A stretch of 64,000 nucleotides of DNA from NCBI RefSeq assembly GCF_035083965.1, contig NC_089727.1, forward strand, positions 12,901,501 to 12,965,500, read 5' to 3'. The DNA comes from Branchiostoma lanceolatum (lineage: Eukaryota; Chordata; Leptocardii; Amphioxiformes; Branchiostomatidae). Every line of letters starts with the position of its first letter. Position 1 is the first letter of the stretch. The notes under the pieces were generated by a model, which saw only the letters and a list, made by a program, of their open reading frames with translations, was not told where the DNA came from and ran no database searches. This document shows positions 32,556 to 45,020 of this stretch, piece by piece. A program made the position numbers and the translations under genes.

Positions 32556-33240
32556 CATAGTAGAGATTGCGATTCAGGACAATCAGTGATTCTACTAACG
32601 ACAGATTGTAACCGAGATCTGTACTAGGACAATCGGCAATTAAATCTGCCCTAGGACAAACTCTGATTCAAACTCATCGGAGTCTATCCCTCCTGTACAT
32701 ACCCCTTGAAGTTTGCACATGTTGTGATTGGGAATAGTACATTTTTGCAATGGGGTGATTTTGGAATAGTCTATATTTGTGTGGAGAATAGATTTGGTAT
32801 ATGACTAGTAAAATGTACTGAAAAGGTGAGACACTGAGTAACATCTTGAGACCTCAAAATTTGCTTTGTTTGATCACCTTCCAATTGATATTTCACCGAT
32901 TATTAACCTTTTCATAACTTGATGAGAAATTTCTTTGTCAGTAAACATACATGGAATGTATCCGTTATGAAATATGAACTTATTCACCTAGAATAGTAAT
33001 TGTGAATGTAGGTAGTGTGCTAAAACTGATTGAAATGTTGTGCAATGATTAATTATATTTTCCAAAGCATGATCTAATGGTTATCAGAATTTCTCCAAGT
33101 AGAATCACTGTTTGTTATCAGGACAGATTGTGATCGCTATCTTTACTGCCGGTAGTGTAATTGTAGGTTCTAGGACAGACTCCGATCGTAATCTGTCCTA
33201 GGACAGTCGCCAATTGTCCTGGATTGCAATCTCTACTGTG
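32556..33240. mobile_element. 685-bp inverted-repeat element (CAYAGTAGAGATTGC ends)
   Basis: The left end CATAGTAGAGATTGCGATT and the following CAGGACAAT are mirrored by ATTGTCCTGGATTGCAATCTCTACTGTG at the right. Subterminal words GATTGTAACCGA, CTAGGACAATCGGCAATT and GATCGTAATCTGTCCTAGGA repeat the same theme in both arms. There is no open frame of note and no clear target duplication. Confidence 0.6.
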
Positions 33241-34473
33241 ACATATAGCTAATATCAAGGTGTATATTTAACCTCCTTGCTAATATATATGGCCTCCTGA
33301 TGGGCAAAGTTTAATTCTGGCATCTTTTTAAAGAAAATGTCACCCCCTCCAAGAACTTTCAATGGACAAACACTTCCCCACATGTATACATACACCCTGT
33401 GAATAGAGAACTATATACGCTGTAAAACTGAACTTTAAGAGCTGGTCTGGACCCATATTGGATACTTGTTTTGAAAGTAACAACATGCCCAACAGATGGT
33501 CAATTATTTGTTGATTTTGACAACCCTACCCATTTTGACTTTATAGTCTTTGATAATAGACATGCATATAGTGTGACATTTTATATAAAAATGTCCCAGA
33601 AGGTTGGGTACTTCTATCCCTTGGTTCTGACAATATAGCCAAAAATGCTACCAGTAGTCTTAAACTTTTAAAACATTTTAGTTTTTACATGTAGAATTTA
33701 AGGTCATGTGAATTTTATGTATATACAATAGATATTTGAGTCATGAGTGTGTATCTAACATGATTTTTCTATTAAATGGCTAGTAAACAGTTACTGTCAA
33801 GGACAGTTTTTTAGCTATTTGTTTGACTCTAGGTTCTAAAGACTGGCTGATGTATCCCAGGTAAGATTTGCATGGTTCTTAGATCTGGGGAATAGGTAAG
33901 GCAACTTCCACCTTATATTGGTGTGGCTCTTGGGACTCAACAACACCTAACAGGTAATGTTGGTATGGCTCTAAGAGCATCGGTAATGTACTATACCGGT
34001 TTAGATATAGCACACCAGTTGTGTACATGGGTAAGCAGAGGCTTAATCTTAATTTTCTCTTACTACTGTACAGAAGATTATGTAATGCTGGTGTGCCTCC
34101 TACAGCATATAGGACACATGACCAGGAAATATACCATGCTACTGAGGCACTAGGTAAGGCTCCATGCAGCACTGGTAGAATATACTGATATGGAGACCAT
34201 GTGAGGGCACAAGTAATGTTTGCATGGCTCTGGAGTCTGGAGACCAGGTACAAGTAATATTGCCTATTGAATATTCTGCAGGTACTACATCAAATACATA
34301 TACTTTAGGTACTCTTCTTCCAAGAATGTATCTCCATGATATATTATGTTACATATACCACAATGCATTTGTCATTAAAGCTGCACCCATTTGCTATCTT
34401 GTTTCCATCGTCTTTTCTAATGTCTTGTGTGTGCATTGTGCATAGTTTTATATATCAACCATGTTACTGTGTA

Positions 34474-35753
34474 CCCAACAAAGGTGTCATTGAGTCTGTC
34501 TAGACATGCCGGTCACAGAAATGTACATTTTAATGAAATAAACTCAAGGGGGGCCCCCTGAATGAAAAATCAGATTTTTGTGAATTTCGAAGACGTTAAT
34601 GAATTTGCCCAACAAAGGTGTCATTGAGTCTGTCTAGACATGCCGGTCACAGAAATGTACATTTTAATGAAATAAACTCAAGGGGGGCCCCTTGAATGAA
34701 AAATCAGATTTTTGTGAATTTCGAAGACGTTAATGAATTTGCCCAACAAAGATGTCATTGAGTCTGTCCAGACATGCCGGTCACAGAAATGTACATTTTA
34801 ATGAAATAAACTCAAGGGGGGCCCCTTGAATGAAAAATCAGATTTTTGTGAATTTCGAAGACGTTAACGAATTTGCCCAACAAAGGTGTCATTGAGTCTG
34901 TCCAGACATGCCGGTCACAGAAATGTACATTTTAATGAAATAAACTCTAGGGGGGCCCCCTGAATGAAAAATTAGATTTTTGTGAATTTCGAAGACGTTA
35001 ACGAATTTGCCCAACAAAGGTGTCATTGAGTCTGTCCAGACATGCCGGTCACAGAAATGTACATTTTAATGAAATAAACTCTAGGGGGGCCCCCCTAAAT
35101 GAAAAATTAGATTTTTGTGAATTTCGAAGACGTTAACGAATTTGCCCAACAAAGATGTCATTGAGTCTGTCCAGACATGCCGGTCACAGAAATGTACATT
35201 TTAATGAAATAAACTCTAGAGGGGCCCCCCTAAATGAAAAATCAGATTTTTGTGAATTTCGAAGATGTTAACGAATTTGCCCAACAAAGATGTCATTGAG
35301 TCTGTCCAGACATGCCGGTCACAGAAATGTACATTTTCATGAAATAAACTCTAGGGGGGCCCCCTGAATGAAAAATTAGATTTTTGTGAATTTCGAAGAC
35401 GTTAACGAATTTGCCCAACAAAGGTGTCATTGAGTCCGTCCAGACATGCCGGTCACAGAAATGTACATTTTAATGAAATAAACTCTAGGGGGGCCCCCCT
35501 AAATGAAAAATTAGATTTTTGTGAATTTCGAAGACGTTAACGAATTTGCCCAACAAAGATGTCATTGAGTCTGTCCAGACATGCCGGTCACAGAAATGTA
35601 CATTTTAATGAAATAAACTCTAGGGGGGCCCCCCTAAATGAAAAATCAGATTTTTGTGAATTTCGAAGACGTTAACGAATTTGCCCAACAAAGGTGTCAT
35701 TGAGTCTGTCCAGACATGCCGGTCACAGAAATGTACATTTTAATGATATAAAC
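34474..35753 (+). repeat. Satellite-like tandem array, 134/135-bp unit, 9.5 copies
   Basis: Units begin CCCAACAAAGRTGTCATTGA at 34474, 34608, 34742, 34876, 35010, 35145, 35280, 35414, 35549 and 35684. That gives nine full units and one partial. Each carries ACATGCCGGTCACAGAAATG, a G6C4-6 block and TTTCGAAGACGTTAAYGAA. Length varies only in the G/C run (134 or 135). Units differ by a few substitutions, so the array is young. There is no dyad-repeat or spacer pattern, so it is not CRISPR-like. Confidence 0.95.
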
Positions 35754-35805
35754 ATAAGGTAGGGGCCGCCCTGAACCAAAGAAGTAGATTTTGTTCAAGG
35801 CGAGA

Positions 35806-36244
35806 TATGAAATCCTACAGGAGAAATGTGTTTTATTAAATTTTGTTATTTCTGCTAGAAATGTTTGATTTATTATCGGAAATTTAACTGCTAGTAACTA
35901 CATAACCAATTGCGTTCATCCGTTGGGAATCCATACAATGTCTAAGTAAGCTTTTATTAATACGTCATCCAAATTTCAAAGAAATCCGTTGTATTCTAAG
36001 TGAGATATGAAACCCAAATGTTCCAGTCTCGCGCAAAGCTAGGCCGCGTTCCACCTGCTATCTTCCGGGGGGACTTCTCTAGATTGATTTTTTACCGCAA
36101 CTCACCGAAGTGCGTTTTCCTTTATAAAACAAGAAGGAAAGGATATTTTTCCATGAAACTTTGGCAAAAGTAAGTTGATATGCTTATCTATCTGTGCTGT
36201 CAGTAGTTTTGCTGTTCCGCTTTTCTGCTTGAAGATATAGGCCA
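35806..36244 (+). repeat. Direct repeat of about 435 bp, copy 1
   Basis: It shares CATACAATGYCTAAGTAAGC, CCAAATTTCAAAGAAATCCG, CATCTTCCGGGGGGAC (one variant base) and GTAAGTTGATATGCTTATC with copy 2 at 36412-36847. The spacing is about 604 bp. It is non-coding and lies just after the satellite array. Confidence 0.8.
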
Positions 36245-36411
36245 TTAATCTATCGTCATTTTGGGGCACGGTCAAAATTCCCAATCTAAAAAGTGCGGCA
36301 TATTAGAAAAATGATGTAGCGTTAGGGATCTACATCGTGCAATAGACATATCATCAATATAACTCTGTCAAGGACATTTCAGTGGTATTAGCACTACCTT
36401 GCTGAGTGTTT

Positions 36412-36847
36412 GCACTCAATTTTTCAGGAGAAATGCGAAGTTTTATTTGGCACTAGTGACAGGAATATATGATCTATGGTCAAAATATCAACTGTTAATC
36501 ACTCCATAACCAATTGTACTTATCGCTTTGGAATCCATACAATGCCTAAGTAAGCTTTCATGAATATGTCATCCAAATTTCAAAGAAATCCGTTGTATTC
36601 TAGGTGAGATTTGAAATTGAAGATTTTCCGGTCTCGAGCAAAGCGAGGCTGCGTTTCACCTGCCATCTTCCGGGGGGACTTTCTAGCTTGATTTCCTACC
36701 GCAACTAACGAAAGTGCGTTTTCCTTTATAAAACAAGAAGGAAATAATATTTTTCCATGAAACTTTCACAAAAGTAAGTTGATATGCTTATCTATCTGTG
36801 CTGTCAGTAAATTTGCTGTTCCGCTTTTCTGCTTGAAGATATTGGCC
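36412..36847 (+). repeat. Direct repeat of about 435 bp, copy 2
   Basis: It is diverged from copy 1 (35806-36244) by scattered substitutions, so this duplication is older than the nearby satellite expansion. Confidence 0.8.
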
Positions 36848-39377
36848 AAACAAAACGATTTATTTCATCCTAGCGACAAACGTTAGAACTGCAAAATGGA
36901 CCCGACAGAAAGTGTTTTTGTCGTCTTCTGCCGAGTTAAAAACCTTTCATTCGTCAGATAACCTTCCAAAAAAAGTTTAAAAAATAGTAAAAAATGTCTA
37001 TCGATATTTCATTCGTCCAATAGCCTTTACGTGCGTTTGATTGCATATATTTACAAACAACCTACGATTTATCTTTTCAGTCCAGAACTATAGATTTCAA
37101 TGTACAGTACTTGTAGTGCATAGACATTATTTTCCATGGGAGTCTGCAAAACAACCTTTCATGTTGTATCACTTTCTGGACGCTTACATGAAATATGTTA
37201 AAGACTTTCATTAACGAAATATGATCTCAGTTACAAAATTAGCATGAGCATATAGAAATATGCCAGCCGAATTTGAAAGAAATCATTTTTGTTCTATAGG
37301 CGAGATAAAACAAGCAACGCTTTCAAGCCCTGTACAATGTCAGAAGATTAAAGGAGTCCTAAATTCCGGGGGGGGGGGGAGTTATTTACCAATAGATGAT
37401 AGTTTTTCGAAGTAAAAAACGAATACTTATTACAATATATGATAAGTACCCACTAGTCCCGTGCGCATCAAAACGCATTCAGTATTTTACTAAATTCCCC
37501 ACATGATCCTCTATTTTCTTTTCACTGGAAGTACAGGATGATTTGATTGTCACCTGCCAGGTAGCTCGTGCCACTTGACGTGCTTTTCAGCACCAAGGAG
37601 TCAGCTGTGATCTTCAGCCAGAGGCCCCTCAAACGTTTCGTCCCTCAAAGGAGGTTATATCCCCCACGTACCCTGGTACGCCCTCAGCCTCACTGCTGCT
37701 CCTTAAGCCTCTTCGTTGTTACACTTATGCTGTCTCCTTCTTCCCCCAGGCCTTTCCTCTCCTTCTGGTCCATAACCAGAAGCTATATTTTTCCACTTCC
37801 TCTGCCATTCTTTTTATGAACTTTCGTGATACAATGTACATTCATGGCGTGATAAAAGAATGTCAGGGGGGCTAAGAAAGGTCTTATATGTGCCTTTATA
37901 TCTTATTAACAACTGGCCTTATGATTGTGCTAAGCCCCCCTTATTTATGCTAAAAATATTCACCATGAAGGAAGTGGGAATACGTATAGGGAATCCATGG
38001 GTAGGGTCTGAATTCTGTTCAAAGTCGGCTGATTATGTATTCATTGATACATAATCTAGTGGAAAATAACACTCCCTTCTAGAGTTTAGGACTCCTTTTA
38101 GTATGACTTATCCAAAAACATTACAACTTCAATAAATATATATATGCATATTGTGGCTTTGTTTTGAGTATTGTAGATAACTATAGATTACATGAAAAGA
38201 TAAAAACATCTGAATCGTCTTTAAAATCCTGCTGGCTTTATTGACTTAAACTCCAGAAGCACATGTTATGTTCGAAGACCACAGTTTATTTTATGCTGAC
38301 TTGACTGCAGTAGAATAAAGCAACAAAAAATGAATCCCATATCAACAACTTTTTACATAGAAAAGTGTTTGTGTTTGTACTTTTTATGTACATGTGCATA
38401 ACAAGGGTAACTTAGACTCATGCATAACACTTTGTAACAAACTGATATGGAAAGATTAAGCAATCTAGATTATTAAGATCATATCAACATCTTGTTACCC
38501 TCAACATGTAATTGTTACAGTAAAAATAAATAAATATGAGTCGGTATTGCAAGGCAAGACTCACATTAGGTCTCAGCACATACATCTGACATTGGCGCAA
38601 TGACCACATCAGTTTGAAGTGAATAGATCACAAAATGCACACAGCTTGAAATCAATTAATCAGGAACTGCTCAGATACCTATACATGTTCAACAGAGCAT
38701 CTAAAACACACAATTTATCCTAACTCCCCTGCAGCTACCTTACATTCTGAAGCTGTTCAATGGAATATTTGACAGAATATAGAAAACAACAGAGAGCGTG
38801 GCTTCCTTGTTTAATCAGTTATGCCTGAGGTGCCACTGACATGCTTTTTCCTGGGTCACCCTCCGTGTATGGATTGACTTTGGAATATACCAATATGTGT
38901 TATGATAACAGTCAAACAAAGACTAAAGAGGAAAACAATTCAATGCAATTCAAATTGGTTATGTACTGTATTATTGCATATAGAAATACATGCATGGGCA
39001 CAAACAACTGTCAAAGACGTGGACAATTACACTTACTGACAGCATATGTAGTCCTGGAATATGTATAAGTTACATATAAGAGACATGCAAAACGGGGGCA
39101 TTTTCTACTACATTTTTAATCTAATGAGGTTTTTTGGATTGAGGTGTGATTTTAAAAGCATGTGGATCAGAGTCATTGCCATTGTAATAATTACATACAT
39201 GTCTACAGTGCAATGGGAATTGAAATTGCAGGAAGGATTCATACATGTGTAAACTTTTACTAGCTGTTTGACAGACCCAATGCATTCTAAAAAAACTAGG
39301 ACTTGGTTGGTGTTGATACATGACTCCTCCATGCAGATGCAGGTAATCCATTGTTGCACTGTCAGCTTCTCACTCAC

Positions 39378-39434
39378 TGTCATCTCATGAGGACAGGGCA
39401 TTGATGCTCTGTCTGGGTTGAATATTGTCAGCCC
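39378..39434 (-). other. Exon-like fragment inside the 17.8-kb element
   Basis: On the minus strand a strong acceptor (TTGTTTCTATAG) is followed by 57 open nt (GLTIFNPDRASMPC...) and an ACA/GTGAGT donor, phase 0 to phase 0. The frame actually stays open to 39108. I do not recognise the peptide and found no matching neighbouring exons. It may be a captured exon or chance. Confidence 0.25.
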
Positions 39435-39620
39435 CTATAGAAACAACAAGAACAAAAAGGTGAAGGTTGGGTTAATAAAGACAATGCATTGTCTTTTTTC
39501 TAGTGCTTATAGTATGTACAAAAATACATAGGATAAGTGCAATGTATATAATGTCTCGTGACAACAATAGATACCTAATACACTACAGTGTAGTCTAAGC
39601 AGTCATAAGTTAAGTTTTTG

Positions 39621-39671
39621 ACACATGTCCCTGGGACTCCTCACTTATCAGAAACTCTGATCTAAATATGT

Positions 39672-39745
<74 letters not shown>

Positions 39746-39795
39746 CCCTGGGACTCCTCACTCATCAGAAACTCTGATCTAAATATGTCAGCACA

Positions 39796-39832
<37 letters not shown>

Positions 39833-39880
39833 CCCTGGGACTCCTCACTCATCAGAAACTCTGATCTAAATATGTCAGCA

Positions 39881-39937
<57 letters not shown>
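39621..39937 (+). repeat. Composite minisatellite: 60-bp unit plus (CA)n, three copies
   Basis: The unit CATGTCCCTGGGACTCCTCA ... AAATATGTCAGCA occurs at about 39624, 39741 and 39828, each followed by a CA tract of different length. Long THTH or VCVC open frames here are artefacts of the repeat. Confidence 0.95.
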
Positions 39938-40053
39938 TCCTACAATTCTTACTACATTTGTATAAAAAGGGAATAACATTCTGTTAGAATTCTCATGTGA
40001 TGATGAATACAGGAGAAGCTACTAGTATTCCATCTATACTGCCTTTGGCTATA

Positions 40054-40170
40054 CAGGGCTTGAAACAGTGGGTGCATGTGCACCTTTGTGCACTCAAAAT
40101 TGGAGCTATACACCTTATTTCTTACTGGTGCACCTACATGTAGGGTTTGTACTATAGTATATAGAATATT
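40054..40170 (+). repeat. GTGCA-rich CAGGGCTTGAAA repeat
   Basis: Third copy of the family at 4434-4525 and 30528-30660. It continues AGTGGGTGCATGTGCACC. Confidence 0.5.
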
Positions 40171-40790
40171 TTTTGAAATCTAAGTATCAGAAAAAGGAAT
40201 ACAACCATATACTTTATTTGATGAATTACTTGTTTGAAATTTTGAAGTCAGATATAGAACAACACTGATTTTGAGTTCTTAGAGCCCGAAGCAATTAACT
40301 TAATAATGTTTTGCTGACTTCAGGATGAAACGCAGTGCTGTGCTTTGTGGGTCACAAGGCCAATTGCATCATGGACTTACTACGTATACTGTGGGACTGG
40401 ATCATGTTTAGGTTAAGTTTACAGCTTTCTTACAATATTTGCAGACTTTTAAAAGATACTATCACTATATCAGTATGTATGGATGTGAATTATTCATTAA
40501 ATACCACTGGTCAAGCAGGCGACCTAATGAGATTAGACATAGGAGGAAGAATAATGTTTTTTCGTAGCAGGTTACAGTTCATATGATTATCCAATAATAA
40601 AGTGATGCGCTTTTTCTTATGCATCATAAGATCAATCAAGATTAGACTGTGAAAACATAAGCCCCTTGACTAAGTTCAACATGAAGGAGATCATACATGT
40701 GAAGGTAACCAATGTACATGTATACAGCACACCACATCCCCTTCTCGATAGTTCTTCTGCTTTCTTCAACAACAACAAAAATGTTTCTCA

Positions 40791-42600
40791 TGTTGGTGGA
40801 AAATCCTGTCCAGTCCGGACAGAAAAAACTCTGTCCATTCTGAAGAGAGGGTCTGCATGGGGGAGGAGGTGTCCTGTCCTGCATAGAATCAGAGATACTG
40901 ACTACGCCTAAAAATGAAAGTCTGTATCGACAATAGTCTACTATTTTTATTTCACTGTTAATCGTAGCCAGTCGGCTTTGCCATTAATTCTACATAGCCT
41001 GCTATTTGTTATCCTGAATTCTTCTTTCAGCATTACTGAGATTTTAATCGCAAGGCGTAGTCGAAAGACAACATTGCCCTATGAAAAGTTACAACAGGAC
41101 ATCTGGTTATCTTGGTTTCGACACAGTAAACATGCAAACTTTGGGTCTCAAAATGTAAGGAATTGCATTTGAGAGGGTTAGGATTTTATGAGGGTCTGCA
41201 TGGGGGGGTCCTGGCAACGCTTAACGGTAAATTCAGGCCAGCCGATAACGCTTAACGGTAAATTCAGGCCGGCCGATAACGCTTAACGGTAAATTCAGCA
41301 TTTTTAGAACATGAGATACCCCTAAAGACGACGTTTTTTTGCCACTTGTCGTCCTGATCTTGTGGCAAGAGACCTATTACGCTATGCCATTCTCGCACGC
41401 CTGCTCCGAACCCTTTACTGATTCGGCGGCGACAGGAAATTTCGTATTGGTGGGACGAAATGTTAATGATCACGATGACGAGCGCCGAAGGCGCGACGAA
41501 AATTTTGAAATCTTGACCCTCTGAAACGCTATTTCCTGCATTCTGAGGGGGGATTTTGCAGAAGAGTAAGCTAAGATTTATGACATCTCTATTTGAAAAA
41601 AAAAAATACAGAAGAGTTTCAGGTTGATTTTTGAGGGGCGTCACGCCCTCCAGTCCTCGCCGGAGCTGCGACATGCTCCCGGGGAAAATTCTTGACACCC
41701 TGAAACGCTATTTCTTGCATTTAGATGGGCAAATATTACTGGTAATGTAAGTTAAGATATCTCTGTTTGTGAAAAAATACAGACGAGTTTCAGCTTGCAA
41801 ATTGAGTTTTGGGGGTCGAAGCCCTCCGGACAATATTTTTCGACGGAGGCCCGGCATGCAGACGGAGAAAATTTTAAAATCTTGAACCGCGAAACGCTTA
41901 ATTTCCTGAATTTTAAGAAAACTTTGCTGGTAGAGTAAAAAATAGAAGTGTTTCAGGCACCCTACCGACATATTTTCGCCGGAGCCGTGTGCTCCTGGAG
42001 AAAATTTTGAAATCTTGACCCACTGAAATGCTTTCTTCTGCATAACGAGGAATTACTCAATAACACTTAACGTTGAATTCAGGATGACAAATAACACTTA
42101 ACGAAGAATTAAAACGGCCAGTAACGCTTCACGATTAATATTCCGATAACGCTTAACGGTAAATTCAGGGCGGCCGGTAACGATTAACGGTGAATCAAAA
42201 TTGCTCGTAACGCTTCACGAAAAAGGGCATGCAGACCCTCTTTTATAGGAGAGCATGCCAGACCCCCCTACATTGGTTGGCTGGAATGTCATGAATGCTT
42301 CGTATGCACCCCACCTCATGTCGATACGACATGTATTAAGGGTTAAGATTTGAGAGGGTTAAGATTTTCTGGGAGAGTATGCCCTCAGACCCCCCTACAA
42401 AATGGTTGCACCCTTGGGCCATTCATGATGCTGCGCTGCCAGTTCTATAGGAATGTGAACCACTGTTAAGCGTTGTCGATCCTCTTGAATTAAACTAAAC
42501 CTGCTGAATTTAGCTTTAAGTGTTGCCAGGAACCCCCATGCAGATCCTCTGGACATTTTTTTCTGCTGTCCGGACTGGAAAGGTTTTTCTGCCAACACAG
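40791..42600. mobile_element. 1.8-kb inverted-repeat element with subterminal TTAACGGT arrays
   Basis: About 70-bp imperfect ends: TGTTGGTGGAAAATCCTG ... GTCCAGTCCGGACAG ... GGGTCTGCATGGGG at the left is mirrored by CCCCCATGCAGATCCTCT ... CTGTCCGGACTGG ... GCCAACACA at the right. Inside are direct repeats of CGCTTAACGGTAAATTCAG (41218-41299, three copies, and four variants at 42060-42215). A degenerate tandem repeat of about 150-190 bp fills 41420-42031, each unit with CTGAAACGCTATTTC and GAGAAAATTTT-like words. Minus-strand frames in it (144 and 111 codons) are by-products of these repeats. Confidence 0.65.
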
Positions 42601-42744
42601 TTTTTCTCATCGGCCAATGCAGATCGTTGTGGTACCTACATGTACCTCAGGCAATAATAACTGGTTTACTTCTCACCACTAGGAGGTGGTCTTGTTAATG
42701 TGAATGCATTTAAGTTTGCATGGTTCTGATTTTGTGCTAAGGGG

Positions 42745-43314
42745 AAAATAGAGTGTTTGCGGTGGTTTTAAGTTTGCAGCAGTGCTATACTGTAGTCACA
42801 TACCTGATGATACCGCCACAGGAGGGGTGGATATAGGTTCGGCTTAATAAGGTCCGAGTCCAAGTTTAGGTCCAGGGACCTGAACCTGGACCTGATCCTG
42901 TCCAGTTGATGTTTTGTTTTATTAGACCAATATCAAGCATAGAGAATTAATACTGACAAGCAAAACTATAAAAGTTTCTTGGTGAGAAGACTTTCAAGAT
43001 AAACCAACGTGTTTGATATTTGAATGTTGCACTTATTTTAAATGCCTGTTTTTGTCAGAGGGTAGACTCAAAACACTTTTCATCAAATAAAATAGAAAAA
43101 TATATTTGTACTGTATTCATTTTTTTTTGGACTCAGGTTTTTGGCTCTCAGGTTTTTGGACTCGGTTTTTGGATGTTATATAGGCCTGAATCAGGTCCAG
43201 CAAACCGGTATCCACCCCTACGCCACAGTATTAGACAAAAATGTTTGCGGTGAAACGGTTGCCGTGAACACCATGAACATAAAACCACCGCGAACATTTC
43301 AAAATTTACAGTAT
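42745..43314. mobile_element. M1 MITE interrupted by a hAT-like MITE
   Basis: The left arm (GTGTTTGCGGTGGTTTTAAG) ends at 42821 and the right arm (AAACCACCGCGAACATTTC, TTTACAGTA) resumes at 43221. The intervening 399 bp are a separate insertion. Confidence 0.65.
42822..43220. mobile_element. hAT-like MITE with 8-bp target duplication
   Basis: The ends GAGGGGTGGATATAGG and CCGGTATCCACCCCTA are imperfect inverted repeats. They are flanked by CGCCACAG at 42814-42821 and 43221-43228. An 8-bp duplication with an AGGGGTGG-type end fits the hAT superfamily. There is no coding sequence. Confidence 0.7.
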
Positions 43315-44231
43315 TACTGACACAAACTAGTAGCATGTAAGTACGTGGACTGTAGTGAGATATAGTTTGGAGAGGTCAAGTGGGCTGTTTGCAGAAGTGT
43401 TTTAAAGATAGGGCACAATGTACAACACCACTCAACAGAGAGGCTAGCTATAGGGGCATGGTCAGGAATGCTTGCCTTGGCCTAGCCATGGCCATATGAG
43501 ACTATGAGTCTGTTGCTGTAGGGTATTGAACTGTTTGTCGTGAAATAAGCATGATCCAGGAAGTTCCCACAACTTGCAAGGGGATGGATGAAAATGATTT
43601 TGCCCCAAGTTTGTTTTTACTTGTGTACTGCTATGAAAGCCAAATGGAATGAAATTCGGTGAGGAAGAGCTAGTTGCTGTAAGGAGAGATAGGAGGAGCT
43701 TTTTCCAGAATAGACACTTCTTGCATGGAGGTGGTTACAATATCATTATTAATCATTTTGGGGGCAGTTTTGCCCGAAATGATGCTTTTTGCAATTGTCT
43801 TCCGTGACATCCTATGTAAGCCAAGTAAATTTGGTGAGGACTCAGGTGTAAGGTCTTTGCACCAGATATTAAAGGTGCAAATGATCATGGAGTAGTCCAC
43901 TTCTTAAATGGAGGTGATTTTTTGTATTTTTGGTGCCTGTAATACCCAGGTACCCTGCTAGGAAAGCTAAATGGCTTGAAATTTGCAGTGGGAATAACTT
44001 ACTAGTAATAAGGAAAGCATTAGTGGACAGTTCACTTTTCGCTAGGGGGTGGTTGAGAATGATTTTAAGTTTGCGATAAAGAGGTAACCGCAAAAACCTA
44101 GGTCACTGGCAACGTTGGTTTTGACTGTTTGATACAAATGTCATATGATTTCCAGTGTGGCTATGAGAGATCAGACCATGGACTTGATGACAATACATGT
44201 ACTAGTACTAGTAGTGGCTGAATCTTGTACC

Positions 44232-44422
44232 CTCTACCAGGCTCCGCGACAAGGCTGGGAAAATAGTAGAAATCGGCAAATAGAGTGAATAGTGTTCCAA
44301 GGGAGTTAGCTACTGAGAGAGGGTCCATGAGCTTCACTGTATAGCGGAGTACCACTGGCATACTTTCACTCTATTTGCCGATTTCTACTATTTTCCCAGC
44401 GATCTCGCGGAGCCTGGTAGAG
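44232..44422. mobile_element. 191-bp MITE with 57-bp inverted ends
   Basis: CTCTACCAGGCTCCGCGA ... TAGTAGAAATCGGCAAATAG at the left is mirrored by CTATTTGCCGATTTCTACTA ... CGCGGAGCCTGGTAGAG at the right with few mismatches. It is non-coding and comparatively young. Confidence 0.8.
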
Positions 44423-44769
44423 GCTATGAATCTTGTAAAACACATCCAAGGCTGCCCTAAAAATGTCACCAATTCATTCAAAAGTTATGGACCTCTTCTT
44501 GCGACCAATGTGAACATGGTCGGGCTTAAACAGGTGTGTCGTACGACAGGTTTCTATGACCTATCATCTGAAAATGACTTCTTGCATTTGAGGGACGAAA
44601 TTCAACAGGCTTTACGGTAATTTGAAATTGAATGCCTTTCGATTCCCAAACATGAAACAAAATCTCTGGTGGGAACACAGGTGTCAGCGATGTTCTTGTA
44701 ATCTTTTAGTTTATTTATAATTTGCTTATAGCTTTCCCCTTAATGTGAATGACATACTATATAGGGAAA

Positions 44770-44936
44770 ATTGAGTGTTTGCAGTTGTAACAATAGCGCT
44801 ACAGTCATACTAGTAAGTCGGCAAAAAGTTTTGCGGTGGTTTTAAGTTCGCGCTGAAAGTTCACTGCAAAAACCATGAACATCAAACCACCGCGAACATT
44901 TCTGCATTGACGGTATTTTGACCAACTTACTAACAG
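44770..44936. mobile_element. M1 MITE copy
   Basis: TTTTGCGGTGGTTTTAAG in the middle and AAACCACCGCGAACATTTC on the right mark the family. The ends are decayed. Confidence 0.5.
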
Positions 44937-45020
44937 TATCTCATTCTCGTACTAGCACATGTATCTCCCAGTCCCAGGTACTATGTGGTAAGTTTGGAGA
45001 TTCATACTGTCCTGTCCTGT

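Noticed and set aside
34474-35753. CRISPR-like regular spacing
   Set aside because: The whole 134/135-bp unit repeats. There are no unique spacers, and the genome is animal.
37568-37862. Plus-strand open frame of about 95 codons after a TTTTCAG site
   Set aside because: Open by length and low stop density in a C-rich stretch; no recognisable motif or donor partner.
39610-39976. Open frames of about 100 codons on both strands (VCVC and THTH)
   Set aside because: Pure translation of (CA)n tracts.
41264-42043. 144- and 111-codon minus-strand frames
   Set aside because: They translate a degenerate tandem repeat (recurring QDFKIF and LYFF).
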